Part shown: positions 1 through 7,709 of the stretch, in pieces
Position numbering within the stretch: the first letter of the stretch is position 1
Layout of the letters: every line of letters begins with the position of its first letter
DNA from: Algoriphagus marincola DSM 16067
GTDB lineage: Bacteria; Bacteroidota; Bacteroidia; Cytophagales; Cyclobacteriaceae
Direction of reading: 5' to 3'
Length of the DNA stretch: 64,000 nucleotides
NCBI RefSeq assembly: GCF_000429405.1
Contig: NZ_AUBU01000013.1
Coordinates: 124,001 to 188,000, forward strand
Position numbers and translations under genes: made by a program
The notes under the pieces: model-generated
Told to the model about the DNA's origin: nothing
The model's database searches: none
What the model saw: the letters and a program-made list of their open reading frames with translations, nothing else

Positions 1-246
1 AATTGGAAATCGGGGATTGATTTGGCTTTTGCCTGGGCACTTTCCAATAAACTTGACTTGGGAATCAGAGCAAATTTTTTGGAGTTTCGCAAGCGAACGA
101 TCTCCACGAATTCTGGAGAAATCAACACGCTTGTTTTTGACCCCTTACAAGCCCTTGCTGATGGTTATGCAGGGGACCGCTATGACTTTGGGTCGGCGGT
201 AGGTAGGGAAGGTGTCCGAATTTCCTTGACCTTTAGGCCCTTTTAG
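1..246 (+). CDS. C-terminal end of an outer-membrane beta-barrel protein (5' truncated by window)
   Basis: An open frame runs from base 1 (N-W-K-S-G...) to the TAG at 244-246, giving 81 residues with no start inside the window. The tail alternates polar and hydrophobic residues and ends in the aromatic FRPF. A terminal phenylalanine is the usual BAM recognition signal of outer-membrane barrels, so this is probably the last strands of a barrel or TonB-dependent-receptor-like protein. An in-frame TTG at 22 could be mistaken for a start, but coding continues upstream of it. The family cannot be named from this fragment. Confidence 0.6.
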   Translation, partial: NWKSGIDLAFAWALSNKLDLGIRANFLEFRKRTISTNSGEINTLVFDPLQALADGYAGDRYDFGSAVGREGVRISLTFRPF

Positions 247-278
247 CATTCTTTTCCTTAAGTCTGCAAAAGAAAAAC

Positions 279-286
279 TACCTTTG
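279..286 (+). promoter_or_regulatory. Bacteroidota -7 box (TACCTTTG) upstream of the RNA methyltransferase gene
   Basis: TACCTTTG matches the Bacteroidota -7 consensus TAnnTTTG at all fixed positions. It lies 18 bp before the ATG at 304, so the transcript would start around 290-294 with a very short leader. It also overlaps the alternative GTG start at 286, which argues for the ATG at 304. No convincing -33 TTG was found at the usual distance. Confidence 0.5.
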
Positions 287-303
287 TGCAGAATATATTT
301 CTG

Positions 304-1491
304 ATGAAGTTACACAACAACACCATACGAGGCGTGCATGATGCCTTAGAAGCCATTTTTGAACGGGGACAATTTGCCGATAAGGTCATCGAGCGAACCC
401 TCAAGTCCAATCCAAAATGGGGAGCAAGGGACAGAGCATTTATAGCTGAAACTACCTACGAGATGGTGCGTTGGTGGCGCCTAGTAAATTACCTCAGTCC
501 TTCTTCCAATTATTGGGATCTTTTTGGGACTTATTGGTTGATGCAAGGCCATGAGCTTCCTTCTTGGGAGGAATTTTCTAAGCTAAATCCAGCCAAAATC
601 AAGGAAAAGTATGAGCAACTGCAGGATCCGGGTATTTTGGAATCTGTGCCAGAATGGCTTTATGAATTAGGAAAAAAGGAACTGGGGGAGACCTGGGATA
701 CTGAGTTGCACAGTCTCAACCAAGAAGCAGAAGTTGTCATCCGTGTGAATACCCTAAAGACTACTCGGGAGCGGCTGAAGAATCAATTGCTGGAAGAAGG
801 AATCCGAACCTACCATGTGAAAGGTTATCCTGATGCTTTGATTTTGGAAGAAAGACAAAATATTTTCCGTTCTGCAGCATTCAAGTCTGGGCTATTTGAG
901 GTGCAAGATGCATCCTCCCAACTGGTAGCTGCATCCCTTGCGGTGGAGCCTGGTATGCGGGTGATTGATGCTTGTGCAGGTGCAGGCGGAAAGACCTTGC
1001 ATTTGGCAGCTTTGATGGAAAATAAGGGGAAAATCATCTCCATGGACTTGGAGGAATGGAAACTTCAGCAGACCAAACTCAGAGCGAGACGAAATGGAAT
1101 TGACATCATCGAACGAAAGGTGATCGAAGGATCGAAGACTATCAAAAGGCTGAAAGATTCTGCGGATCGATTGCTTTTGGATGTCCCCTGCTCGGGTCTT
1201 GGAGTACTTCGTCGCAATCCGGATACCAAGTGGAAACTCAGTCCAGAGTCCATAGCAAAAGTGCAAGAGGCACAGCAAGAAATCTTACAATCCTATCCTA
1301 GCATGCTAAAAAAGGGTGGACAGCTAGTCTATGCCACCTGCAGTATTCTCCCTTCAGAAAATGAACAGCAAGTCAAGAAGTTTCTGGCATCAGAGGCAGG
1401 AAAAGACTTTGAATTACTGGAAGAGCAGAAGGTCTTTTCCCATCAGAGTGGATTCGATGGATTTTACATTGCGAGGATGATCAGGAAATAA
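304..1491 (+). CDS. RsmB/NOP2/Sun-family SAM-dependent RNA (cytosine-5) methyltransferase
   Basis: This 395-residue protein is probably a cytosolic m5C methyltransferase acting on rRNA or tRNA. The SAM-binding motif I reads VIDACAGAGGKT near residue 220. The family's two cysteines are both present: PCSGLG (C296, general motif IV nucleophile helper) and ATCS (C346, motif VI). The N-terminal third is the helical NusB/RsmB-type region. I chose ATG 304 because the upstream GTG at 286 lies inside the predicted -7 box. The gene stands alone, with the parD-parE pair starting 52 bp downstream. The exact base modified cannot be told from sequence, so no gene symbol is given. Confidence 0.88.
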   Translation: MKLHNNTIRGVHDALEAIFERGQFADKVIERTLKSNPKWGARDRAFIAETTYEMVRWWRLVNYLSPSSNYWDLFGTYWLMQGHELPSWEEFSKLNPAKIKEKYEQLQDPGILESVPEWLYELGKKELGETWDTELHSLNQEAEVVIRVNTLKTTRERLKNQLLEEGIRTYHVKGYPDALILEERQNIFRSAAFKSGLFEVQDASSQLVAASLAVEPGMRVIDACAGAGGKTLHLAALMENKGKIISMDLEEWKLQQTKLRARRNGIDIIERKVIEGSKTIKRLKDSADRLLLDVPCSGLGVLRRNPDTKWKLSPESIAKVQEAQQEILQSYPSMLKKGGQLVYATCSILPSENEQQVKKFLASEAGKDFELLEEQKVFSHQSGFDGFYIARMIRK

Positions 1492-1506
1492 CTCAACATG
1501 GATTTT

Positions 1507-1523
1507 TTACCGATTTTTGGTAA
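1507..1523. promoter_or_regulatory. Inverted repeat TTACC-N7-GGTAA, candidate ParD/ParE autoregulation site
   Basis: TTACC (1507-1511) and GGTAA (1519-1523) form a dyad with a 7-nt spacer, 21 bp before the ParD start. Ribbon-helix-helix antitoxins usually repress their own operon through dyads at this place (family knowledge). That this is the operator is inference. Confidence 0.35.
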
Positions 1524-1543
1524 TTTTAATGAAAGGTTTTCCT

Positions 1544-1795
1544 ATGAGTAAAAATACATCTATATCGTTAGGAGATTATTTTGACCGTTTTGTAACTACT
1601 CAATTGGAGTCAGGACGGTATAAAAATGCAAGTGAAGTCATACGGGCAGGGCTTCGTCTCTTAGAAAATCAAGAGACCCAGGCTCTGGCTTTAAAAAATG
1701 CAATTGAGGAGGGCTTAAATAGCCCAAGAGTAAATGAGTTTGATTTTGATCAGCATCTAATCAAGCTCAAGTCCCAAAAGAAGGAAAATGGATAA
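1544..1795 (+). CDS. parD: ParD-family ribbon-helix-helix antitoxin
   Basis: This 83-residue protein begins MSKNTSISLGDYFDRFV. The segment ESGRYKNASEVIRAGLRLLE is the typical ParD/CopG ribbon-helix-helix with the conserved G-R-Y-x-x-A-S-E-V-x-R pattern. The C-terminal helix would wrap around the toxin. ATG 1544 was preferred over an upstream in-frame start at 1517 because the family begins just before the beta strand. It overlaps the following toxin gene by 8 bp, the classic coupled arrangement of type II toxin-antitoxin modules. It should neutralise ParE and repress the operon together with it. Confidence 0.88.
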   Translation: MSKNTSISLGDYFDRFVTTQLESGRYKNASEVIRAGLRLLENQETQALALKNAIEEGLNSPRVNEFDFDQHLIKLKSQKKENG

Positions 1796-2087
1796 TCTTG
1801 TTTTTCGGCAAGAAGCCATAGATGATCTTTCGGAAATATGGGAATATACTTTTTACAATTGGTCCGAAACGCAAGCGGATAAATACTATGAAATGCTAAA
1901 ACTTGCCTGTCAAGAAATCGCTTCAAATAGTCAGTTAGGGAAAGATTACAGTGATATTTTACAAGGGTTGAAGGGTTATCGAATTGGGAAGCATATTATT
2001 TTTTATCACAAGTCAAACCCGTTTGAAATTGAAATTATCAGAATTTTGCATCAGCAGATGGATCTAAAAACAAGGTTAAAGGAATAA
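1788..2087 (+). CDS. parE: ParE/RelE-superfamily toxin
   Basis: This 99-residue protein has the ParE layout: an N-terminal FRQEAIDDLSEIWEYT helix pair, then the beta-sheet segment KGYRIGKHIIFYH and the tail IIRILHQQMDLKTRL, with the common ILHQxMD ending. ParE toxins inhibit DNA gyrase; some relatives act as ribonucleases, and sequence alone does not decide. It starts inside the last codons of parD, so translation is probably coupled. It is full length, with no frameshift. Confidence 0.88.
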   Translation: MDNLVFRQEAIDDLSEIWEYTFYNWSETQADKYYEMLKLACQEIASNSQLGKDYSDILQGLKGYRIGKHIIFYHKSNPFEIEIIRILHQQMDLKTRLKE

Positions 2088-2137
2088 TTCTTTGAAATTA
2101 ACTGGAGTTTAGAAATTCCTTGCCTATTTAGAAATTT

Positions 2138-2971
2138 TCACTCCGCACAGATCGAAAGCATAGGAAAATTATGAACCCGTACTAGATTTTCGGTTAGACT
2201 TGGATTGAAAAACTTGCTAAAGCCTGACTTGTCGGTCTTAGCTAATGCTAAAATATCCGGTTGATTTCGCTCCGCATAGTATAAGATTCCATTCTCAGGA
2301 TTTTCTGCATTGATGAGAATTTGGCGGATGGATGTGTCTCCATCGCATAGTTCTTGAAAGAGTTCATCGGATCGCTCCTGCTCATAGAAATCGTAAGGCG
2401 TATTAACAAAAATGACATCCAGTTCTGCTCCAAGCATATTGGCCAAGCTTTTTAGTTTCTGAAATACAGGTCTTTGACTTGGCTCAAGAGTGGAGAGAAA
2501 GGCAATCCGTTTGATTTCCATTCGGGCAGGCTCTTCTTTCACGATTAGCGTAGGGATTTTGATGTTCCGAAGAATCTTTTGGGCTGTCGAGCCTAAGAAG
2601 AAAGGTTTTTTAGATCCTCTTCCCTCGGAACCCATGATCACAAAGTCTGGAGAGGCTTGATTGACATGTTCGAAAACCGTCTCCGAGCCATAGCTATAGA
2701 TCAGAGTAGAAAAAGCATCTAAGCCACCTTGCTCAAACTCATGTACTAAGCCTGAAAGCTTGTTTTTGGCAGAAGAGATGTCTTGCAAGGTTTGAGGATA
2801 AAACTTTTCCTTGTCTTTATCCAATCTCACCCAGTCTACGGGAGTGCTGAGAATATGCATGACTTCTACGGATGCTTTGAGTTTGGAAGCAAGCTGCTTA
2901 GCATAGTAAGCCGCATAGCCTGCGACCTCCGAGAAATCGGTCATCAACAAAACTTTAGATCCTGTCTTCAT
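2138..2971 (-). CDS. Tandem universal stress protein (UspA family)
   Basis: The protein has 277 residues with two Usp domains. The first (about 1-145) keeps the nucleotide-binding loop MGSEGRGSKKPFFLGST, the G-2x-G-9x-G(S/T) type typical of ATP-binding Usp proteins. The second (about 150-277) has lost the glycines (LAKTDKSGFSKFF) and may serve as a dimer-like partner. I use ATG 2971 (MKTGSKVLLMTDFS) because the family starts directly before the first beta strand, although the frame stays open to 3019. Cytosolic. The gene is monocistronic, with a dyad just upstream and a terminator of the next operon behind it. Confidence 0.87.
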   Translation of the reverse strand: MKTGSKVLLMTDFSEVAGYAAYYAKQLASKLKASVEVMHILSTPVDWVRLDKDKEKFYPQTLQDISSAKNKLSGLVHEFEQGGLDAFSTLIYSYGSETVFEHVNQASPDFVIMGSEGRGSKKPFFLGSTAQKILRNIKIPTLIVKEEPARMEIKRIAFLSTLEPSQRPVFQKLKSLANMLGAELDVIFVNTPYDFYEQERSDELFQELCDGDTSIRQILINAENPENGILYYAERNQPDILALAKTDKSGFSKFFNPSLTENLVRVHNFPMLSICAE

Positions 2972-2983
2972 GGTTGTGATCCT

Positions 2984-3000
2984 TTTGGTGTAATACCAAA
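2984..3000. promoter_or_regulatory. Perfect dyad TTTGGT-N5-ACCAAA in front of the UspA gene
   Basis: Six-base arms (2984-2989 and 2995-3000) flank a 5-nt spacer, 13 bp upstream of the UspA ATG. The position suits a repressor site or the base of a leader hairpin. No regulator is assigned. Confidence 0.35.
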
Positions 3001-3102
3001 TTACAAAAACTTCCCCCAATTTAGATTGAAAAATAGTGTCTCAAGAGCTGATATTTATCAGCTAGTCAGGAGTTTAATGGTAGGATTAGCATGTGTGAAT
3101 AA

Positions 3103-3133
3103 AAAAGACCAGTTTGATAAAAACTGGTCTTTT
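3103..3133 (-). terminator. Rho-independent terminator of the 3156-3791 lipoprotein gene
   Basis: A 13-bp perfect stem (3103-3115 with 3121-3133) has a 5-nt loop. Read on the minus strand the hairpin is followed by a run of T, just after the lipoprotein stop codon at 3156. It also shields the UspA gene from read-through. Confidence 0.85.
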
Positions 3134-3155
3134 CTGATTTGGATGCTTTAATTAA

Positions 3156-3791
3156 TTATTTCGCAATCAAACCATCCTTGATCAATTGATTGATGATGGT
3201 TGTGGAGAAAGATCTTGAAAAGGTCTCGATAGAGCTTGGGTTGGTAGTTTCAGACTGGGAAGACCAAACTAGCTCTTCGGTAGCTGCATCATAAAGATTG
3301 GCCTCTAGGTAATATTTTTTGTCAGTAGTGTAATACCCTGGATCATACATGACGGGATTGTAATAATTATAGTAACCCCAGAATCTGCCATAATACCCAT
3401 ATCCCATCGGAGAATACATGGTTGAGCCTGGAACGTATCGCGTTTCATTGGTTTGGTCCAAAACTGCCACCGTAAGAATTGCATCGGTACCTAGTTCTCG
3501 GATTTTTCTTAGAACCTCCTCTTTATCAACTCCATCGGATTTGAATCCAGGAGGAAGAATATCAAAACTGCTTTCAGCATTTACTCCTTCTTCCATTAAT
3601 AGATTATCCAGGTCAGTTTCGACCATTTGTCTGGCAAGTATGTTATCTGTCAGAGCCGTGACAAAAAGGTTGCTATATCCTTCAGCTGGTGTGCTTGGAC
3701 CAGTCCAAGAACCTAGGATTTTTACACTGGGAGAGCAGGAAAGCATCAAAGCCACCAAGGATAGGCTAAGGATTGATAAGTTTTTCTTCAT
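3156..3791 (-). CDS. Periplasmic-facing lipoprotein of unknown function
   Basis: The 211-residue protein has a lipoprotein signal ending in LSC (lipid cysteine at 19). The mature part carries a GTDAILTVAVLDQ beta segment and a tyrosine-glycine-rich stretch (residues 125-155), followed by LYDAATEELVWSSQSET. This resembles the lipoproteins that sit beside DUF4136 proteins and the general CsgG/TolB-like lipoprotein fold, but I cannot name the family. It is the last gene of the minus-strand envelope cluster and is bracketed by two terminators, so it probably has its own transcript. Confidence 0.7.
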   Translation of the reverse strand: MKKNLSILSLSLVALMLSCSPSVKILGSWTGPSTPAEGYSNLFVTALTDNILARQMVETDLDNLLMEEGVNAESSFDILPPGFKSDGVDKEEVLRKIRELGTDAILTVAVLDQTNETRYVPGSTMYSPMGYGYYGRFWGYYNYYNPVMYDPGYYTTDKKYYLEANLYDAATEELVWSSQSETTNPSSIETFSRSFSTTIINQLIKDGLIAK

Positions 3792-3830
3792 TTCTATTTT
3801 ATTTTAAGCTGTTCAATTTACTAAAAATGC

Positions 3831-3863
3831 CCGATTAAATTTTCCATCTTTAAATTTGATCGG
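3831..3863 (-). terminator. Terminator-like hairpin between two lipoprotein genes
   Basis: Twelve-base arms (3831-3842 and 3852-3863) with a single G-U position are followed on the minus strand by GCATTTTTAG. It lies 30 bp after the stop of the DUF4136 gene at 3893. Confidence 0.6.
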
Positions 3864-3892
3864 AGCTCCCATGAGAATACCAGCTGGGGTAA

Positions 3893-4438
3893 TTATTTAT
3901 CGATTTTAAGGAATAATAGGTCCACTGCACTCTGAATGGTACTTGGGATATTTTTTTGCTTTTTAGGAAGTGCCCGATCTATGGTGCCTACCCAAACGGC
4001 CTCATTGTCCGATACATCTACCAAGTGCATGGTCAGTGATCCCTCTGTATAGGTATTTACGGGTACTTCTGTCCTTGTCCAAGTATAGCTTCGTTGCCCA
4101 GTGTACATAAATGGATCAGTTGCCAAACTTGTCTCGCGGGTCTGAATTTGTTCTTGCACGCTGATACCCAAATTCACTTTTAGATCGGGGTTATTTGCAT
4201 CTCGTTTCAAGCCCCTCTCTTCCATTTTTTTGGTTATGGCATCTTGAAGGAAGGCTATGTTCTCTTCATAGTATTCTCCACGCTCCTCAGGACCTTTGAG
4301 CTCATAGAAGTCAAAAGATTTATACTCTTGCAGATTGAAGTCATCATATATCCCTTTGGGAACATTCACGTATTTTTTACCAGAGCAAGAAGCAAGTATT
4401 CCTGCGATAGCAATCAGTAAGACAAATGAATTTCTCAT
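3893..4438 (-). CDS. DUF4136-family lipoprotein
   Basis: The 181-residue protein has a lipoprotein signal with lipobox LASC (C17). The body follows the DUF4136 pattern: YKSFDFYEL, then a helix starting IAFLQDAITKKMEERGLKRD, DLKVNLGISVQEQ, a GSLTMHLVDVSDNEAVWVG strand pair and a final helix with IQSAVDLLF. DUF4136 proteins are envelope lipoproteins of unknown function. It is one of two clear DUF4136 members in this cluster. A terminator follows. Confidence 0.82.
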   Translation of the reverse strand: MRNSFVLLIAIAGILASCSGKKYVNVPKGIYDDFNLQEYKSFDFYELKGPEERGEYYEENIAFLQDAITKKMEERGLKRDANNPDLKVNLGISVQEQIQTRETSLATDPFMYTGQRSYTWTRTEVPVNTYTEGSLTMHLVDVSDNEAVWVGTIDRALPKKQKNIPSTIQSAVDLLFLKIDK

Positions 4439-4520
4439 AGCTGTTGAGGTTGATAAGTTAATATTTATTCAAAAAGCTACTTTTCATTGAGGCTAGCTTA
4501 ATCATTAGATTTTATTTGTC

Positions 4521-5114
4521 TTAGCGAAGAAAGACAATTCCAAAGTTGATCCCAAGGTTAGATTGTCCGGCTAGATTATTACTCTCGAAGGAGTTGTAAT
4601 ATTTTGCCCCGATCTTGAATCCTACCTGAGGGGATGGTTCAAAGATCAATCCCACTTCAGGACGAATAGCAAATTGCCAATGGGTATCTTGTGATGTGAA
4701 AATTCCCATGTCAATTCGTCTATCATGAGCGATTGTACCTATTCCCAATCCTGCATAAGGCTTGACTTTACCTTCTACCACAGGGAAATAAGAACCTGTC
4801 ACTAAGATAGGATATGCATATTGGTAGCGGTATTGAACACCAGAAAGGGAAGCGGTACCTTCGGTATAAACTTTATTCTCTTCTCTTTTATAAAGTGTCA
4901 GGTGGCCTACTTCACCACCCACGGCTATTTCTCTAGTGATAAATCGTTGGTACTCGATATTGATGCCTCTTAGGGCTGATTGATCAATGAAGTCTGAGGT
5001 ATTGCCCAAGGGAATGGTCACAGGTACTTCAATAGTGAATGCAGATGTCTGGGCCTTAGCAACGCCTAAGCCCAAGAAAAGAAATAGAAAACTGCTGTAA
5101 ATGATCCTTTTCAT
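4521..5114 (-). CDS. Small outer-membrane beta-barrel protein
   Basis: The 197-residue protein has a cleavable signal ending VAKAQT. The mature part is a run of amphipathic strands such as YAYPILVTGSYFPV and VKPYAGLGIGTIAHD, and it ends GINFGIVFLR, the pattern of eight-stranded OmpA-type or OmpW-like barrels. It starts 2 bp after the preceding DUF4136 gene ends, so the two are co-transcribed. This pairing of a lipoprotein with a barrel may mean a physical partnership, which is inference. Confidence 0.72.
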   Translation of the reverse strand: MKRIIYSSFLFLFLGLGVAKAQTSAFTIEVPVTIPLGNTSDFIDQSALRGINIEYQRFITREIAVGGEVGHLTLYKREENKVYTEGTASLSGVQYRYQYAYPILVTGSYFPVVEGKVKPYAGLGIGTIAHDRRIDMGIFTSQDTHWQFAIRPEVGLIFEPSPQVGFKIGAKYYNSFESNNLAGQSNLGINFGIVFLR

Positions 5115-5116
5115 GG

Positions 5117-5764
5117 TTATTTGGCTAGGTAAGGTGATTGATTAAAAGCTTGATTGATGCCATTGGTGATTCTAGTGGCAATCTGATCTCTACTTCCTTC
5201 TAAAAGACCATTCATAATTCCAGACCAAACCACGGGGATTTTATCTGAAGCACTGATTCCGCTTGGCTGAGTCATCTGTAGAAAAACAGTACCGGTGCGT
5301 ACTCTAGAAACTTGTGGAGGGAAGTAGCCAGGATAGTACCAGCCCCAGCCAAAGCCCCATCCCGGATAGTACCAGTTCCAATACCACCAATCATAGTAAA
5401 AAAATACCTGATCGGTTTGAAGAGCTGATGGTAATATTATCAAGTCAGGGTTTGCACTCTTATCGACTTCCCTGTAGCCCAAAGCATTCATATTGGATCG
5501 GATGGAAGCAATGATAGTTGCCGAATAAACCGGATCTATAAATTCTGGCTCGAAACCTTCTTCTCCATCAATCTCATCACCGGTTATTTTGATGACTTTG
5601 TCAGGTACTGAATAGGTGCTCTGGGAAGTAAAATTAAAATCCTCAGAGTAATTGGTGTAAACGATGTCTAGCTCATCAACATACTCTGCTCCCTCTGGAA
5701 TACAGGCAGTATAAATGACCGCTAGAAGTAATCCTAGAAGGATTCCTTTGTAACTTTTTCTCAT
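5117..5764 (-). CDS. DUF4136-family lipoprotein with aromatic-rich loop
   Basis: The 215-residue protein has lipobox YTAC (C21) after a hydrophobic signal. DUF4136 features include YTNYSEDFNF, a SATIIASIRSNMNALGYREV helix, ANPDLIILPSAL and the late segment DKIPVVWSGIMNGLLEG. An insertion around residues 123-147 is packed with W, Y, G and P, suggesting a surface loop or membrane-contact patch. It is translationally close to the barrel gene downstream and 19 bp after the helical protein gene, so they form one operon. Confidence 0.8.
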   Translation of the reverse strand: MRKSYKGILLGLLLAVIYTACIPEGAEYVDELDIVYTNYSEDFNFTSQSTYSVPDKVIKITGDEIDGEEGFEPEFIDPVYSATIIASIRSNMNALGYREVDKSANPDLIILPSALQTDQVFFYYDWWYWNWYYPGWGFGWGWYYPGYFPPQVSRVRTGTVFLQMTQPSGISASDKIPVVWSGIMNGLLEGSRDQIATRITNGINQAFNQSPYLAK

Positions 5765-5783
5765 ATTAATCTATTAGGCGTGT

Positions 5784-6251
5784 TTAGTTTTCGTCAATAA
5801 ATGGTAACTCTTGTTGCATGGCATTTCGGATGGTATTGTGGATATACACATCGATTTGCAGAAATTTAGCAGCATCCTTGGCAGAAGTGGCTTTTTTGAA
5901 TTTCTTGAAATAGGTTTTATGTAGCTTGCTCAGAGCAAGGTCGTTATTCAAGGTTCTTGTAGCCAAAGAATTGGCTTCATCTTCTCCGATGGAATCGAGA
6001 CTTTCTAGATAATCATTGATAATAAGAAGTCTTTCCCGGGCGAGAAGCTGTCTTTCGGCTTCGTACTGTTGATAGACAGACCAAAAACTATTGGCAACGG
6101 ACTCTGGTAGATCCATGTAGGCTTCCACCAACTGTTTTTTACCCATCCCAAATTCTGCCTGTATCAAGGTGATTTCATCGTCAATGGATTGGGCTTTGAG
6201 TGAAAAAAGAATGGAAGTCAGAAAAAAGGAGGCTAAGAATAGTTTTTTCAT
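5784..6251 (-). CDS. Secreted all-helical protein, possibly Spy/CpxP-like
   Basis: The 155-residue protein has a signal peptide ending SLKAQS. The rest is charged and helical (IDDEITLIQAEFGMGKKQLV, then YQQYEAERQLLARERLL), with no cysteine or enzymatic motif. The size and helix-rich layout resemble periplasmic Spy/CpxP-type chaperones, but the LTxxQ signature is not clear, so this is only a resemblance. It is first in the envelope cluster, behind a good -7 box. Confidence 0.6.
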   Translation of the reverse strand: MKKLFLASFFLTSILFSLKAQSIDDEITLIQAEFGMGKKQLVEAYMDLPESVANSFWSVYQQYEAERQLLARERLLIINDYLESLDSIGEDEANSLATRTLNNDLALSKLHKTYFKKFKKATSAKDAAKFLQIDVYIHNTIRNAMQQELPFIDEN

Positions 6252-6275
6252 AGTAAGTTAGTTTTCATGGGTTTT

Positions 6276-6283
6276 CAAAAGTA
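6276..6283 (-). promoter_or_regulatory. -7 box (TACTTTTG) of the lipoprotein/barrel operon
   Basis: The minus-strand sequence TACTTTTG fits TAnnTTTG exactly and lies 25 bp before the ATG at 6251. No clear -33 TTG was seen. Confidence 0.45.
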
Positions 6284-6377
6284 GGGACTCAGTTCTTTAA
6301 TTGATTTTATTTTTCCGCAGGTTTGTGAATATTCATTGAAAATAAACTTTTATCATGTAAAACCCTTATCCTAAGTA

Positions 6378-7589
6378 TTAAAATGACTCATTAATGTTTA
6401 AGTAAAATCCTGAATTGCCTTCTCTCCCAAAGCCATAATCAATGGTGATCGTGGTTCGGTTTTTTTCATTGATCATTACCCGGAGACCAAGTCCATATCC
6501 AAGATTGACTTGATTCAGCAGCTTTTCTTGATTGAATTCATTTCCAAATGAGTTGGCGTTTAGGAATAAGGTGCCTCCAAAAGTTTCCTTGTTCTTTTGT
6601 AGCGGAAATCGGTATTCTACCTCTGAATAAAGCATGGATTCTCCCCGAAATCTTCCTTGAGCATAACCTCTTCCGGTACGGCCAAACATATCCCAAGTCA
6701 GTGCAGGAAGGTTCATGTAAGGTAGCTTTCCGCTGACCAAAAAGTTGCCAAAGGCCCAAAATCCAATGAGGTGCCTTTTTCGCCTTTCACTCAGGTTAAA
6801 ATAGTGCCTGTAGTCCAGCAGAAGGGTGGAAGAACTTTGATCAGATCCTAGGAACGTAGGATTGACTTTATAAGAAATCAAGGCAAAGTTTCGCTCATAA
6901 GGAGAGACTGGAACGTCTCGGTTTTCGTAAACTGCATTGAGTGTGAGACCTGATAAGGCGTAGGATTCTGTATCAAAACCATTGGAAAGGTTGTATGCAT
7001 TATGCGTGAAAACTTCCTCCGGAGCTGAAATTGGTTCATCAAGGAAGTTTTCGATTCTGGAGTGAATGTCAAGGTGGTAGCCAATTCCTAAATAGAAATT
7101 ACTGTCCGAGATTCGCTTCAGGACTGTCTCATAAAAACGTAGCAATCGAAAATTCATCTGCTGCTCCCCCCACAAAACACCCGGTGGTTCACGGAAATAT
7201 GGATCCTGACTGGGTTCATTGGGAGAGCTACTTCCCAGCCCAAAGGTTGGCTGAGAGGTAATAACATAACGCCAATCCCCAACTAATATCCAGTCGTTTT
7301 CATTCAAGAAGATATTGCTTCTCACACTAAAAATCCATTGCTTCTTGGTGGTATAAAGGATGTTCCCTACCAAATTTGACAACTTGGTCGTCTGGGGATC
7401 TCCCATGTACCAAGTGGCAGAAGGAGCCAAGCCAAACATCCAGCCATTTGCAGGATTGGATCCGATGGCTGGTAGTGGTACAAATTTGAATTGGTTGATT
7501 TTATTGGGAGTATATTGGACTGGTTCTTGCCCAAATCCCGATCTGCAGAAAAAGAGAAGACAAAACCAAGCGAGGAGTGTGTATTTCAT
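6378..7589 (-). CDS. BamA/TamA-type (D15 surface antigen) outer-membrane barrel, no POTRA domain
   Basis: The 403-residue protein begins MKYTLLAWFCLLFF with a signal ending GFGQ. The frame is open to 7658, but that would put 23 charged residues before the signal, so I use ATG 7589. The body is a 16-strand-type barrel with Omp85-superfamily features: DYRHYFNL, GRTGRGYAQGRFRGESMLYSEVEYRFPL (the RGF-like loop and following strand, spanning about residues 305-335) and GYGLGLRVMINEKNRTTITIDYGFG near the end. There is no room for POTRA repeats. Stand-alone barrels of this kind are common in Bacteroidota, and their role is unknown. Confidence 0.8.
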   Translation of the reverse strand: MKYTLLAWFCLLFFCRSGFGQEPVQYTPNKINQFKFVPLPAIGSNPANGWMFGLAPSATWYMGDPQTTKLSNLVGNILYTTKKQWIFSVRSNIFLNENDWILVGDWRYVITSQPTFGLGSSSPNEPSQDPYFREPPGVLWGEQQMNFRLLRFYETVLKRISDSNFYLGIGYHLDIHSRIENFLDEPISAPEEVFTHNAYNLSNGFDTESYALSGLTLNAVYENRDVPVSPYERNFALISYKVNPTFLGSDQSSSTLLLDYRHYFNLSERRKRHLIGFWAFGNFLVSGKLPYMNLPALTWDMFGRTGRGYAQGRFRGESMLYSEVEYRFPLQKNKETFGGTLFLNANSFGNEFNQEKLLNQVNLGYGLGLRVMINEKNRTTITIDYGFGREGNSGFYLNINESF

Positions 7590-7664
7590 AAGGAAAGATA
7601 GAGTTTTTGAAGAAAACTCTCGCTTCGTCGGATGATCTTTGAGCGATAGCACAGGCATAAAAAT

Positions 7665-7690
7665 AGGCCTTTACATAAAAGCAAAGGCCT
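7665..7690 (-). terminator. Terminator after the HAD/barrel operon
   Basis: The stem AGGCCTTT (7665-7672) pairs with AAAGGCCT (7683-7690). On the minus strand it is followed by ATTTTTATG, just after the stop codon at 7710. Confidence 0.65.
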
Positions 7691-7709
7691 TTAATCATAG
7701 GATAAGCAA

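Noticed and set aside
286-303. GTG start at 286 for the RNA methyltransferase
   Set aside because: It lies at the last base of the predicted -7 box and adds six residues (MQNIFL) not expected of the family; ATG 304 preferred.
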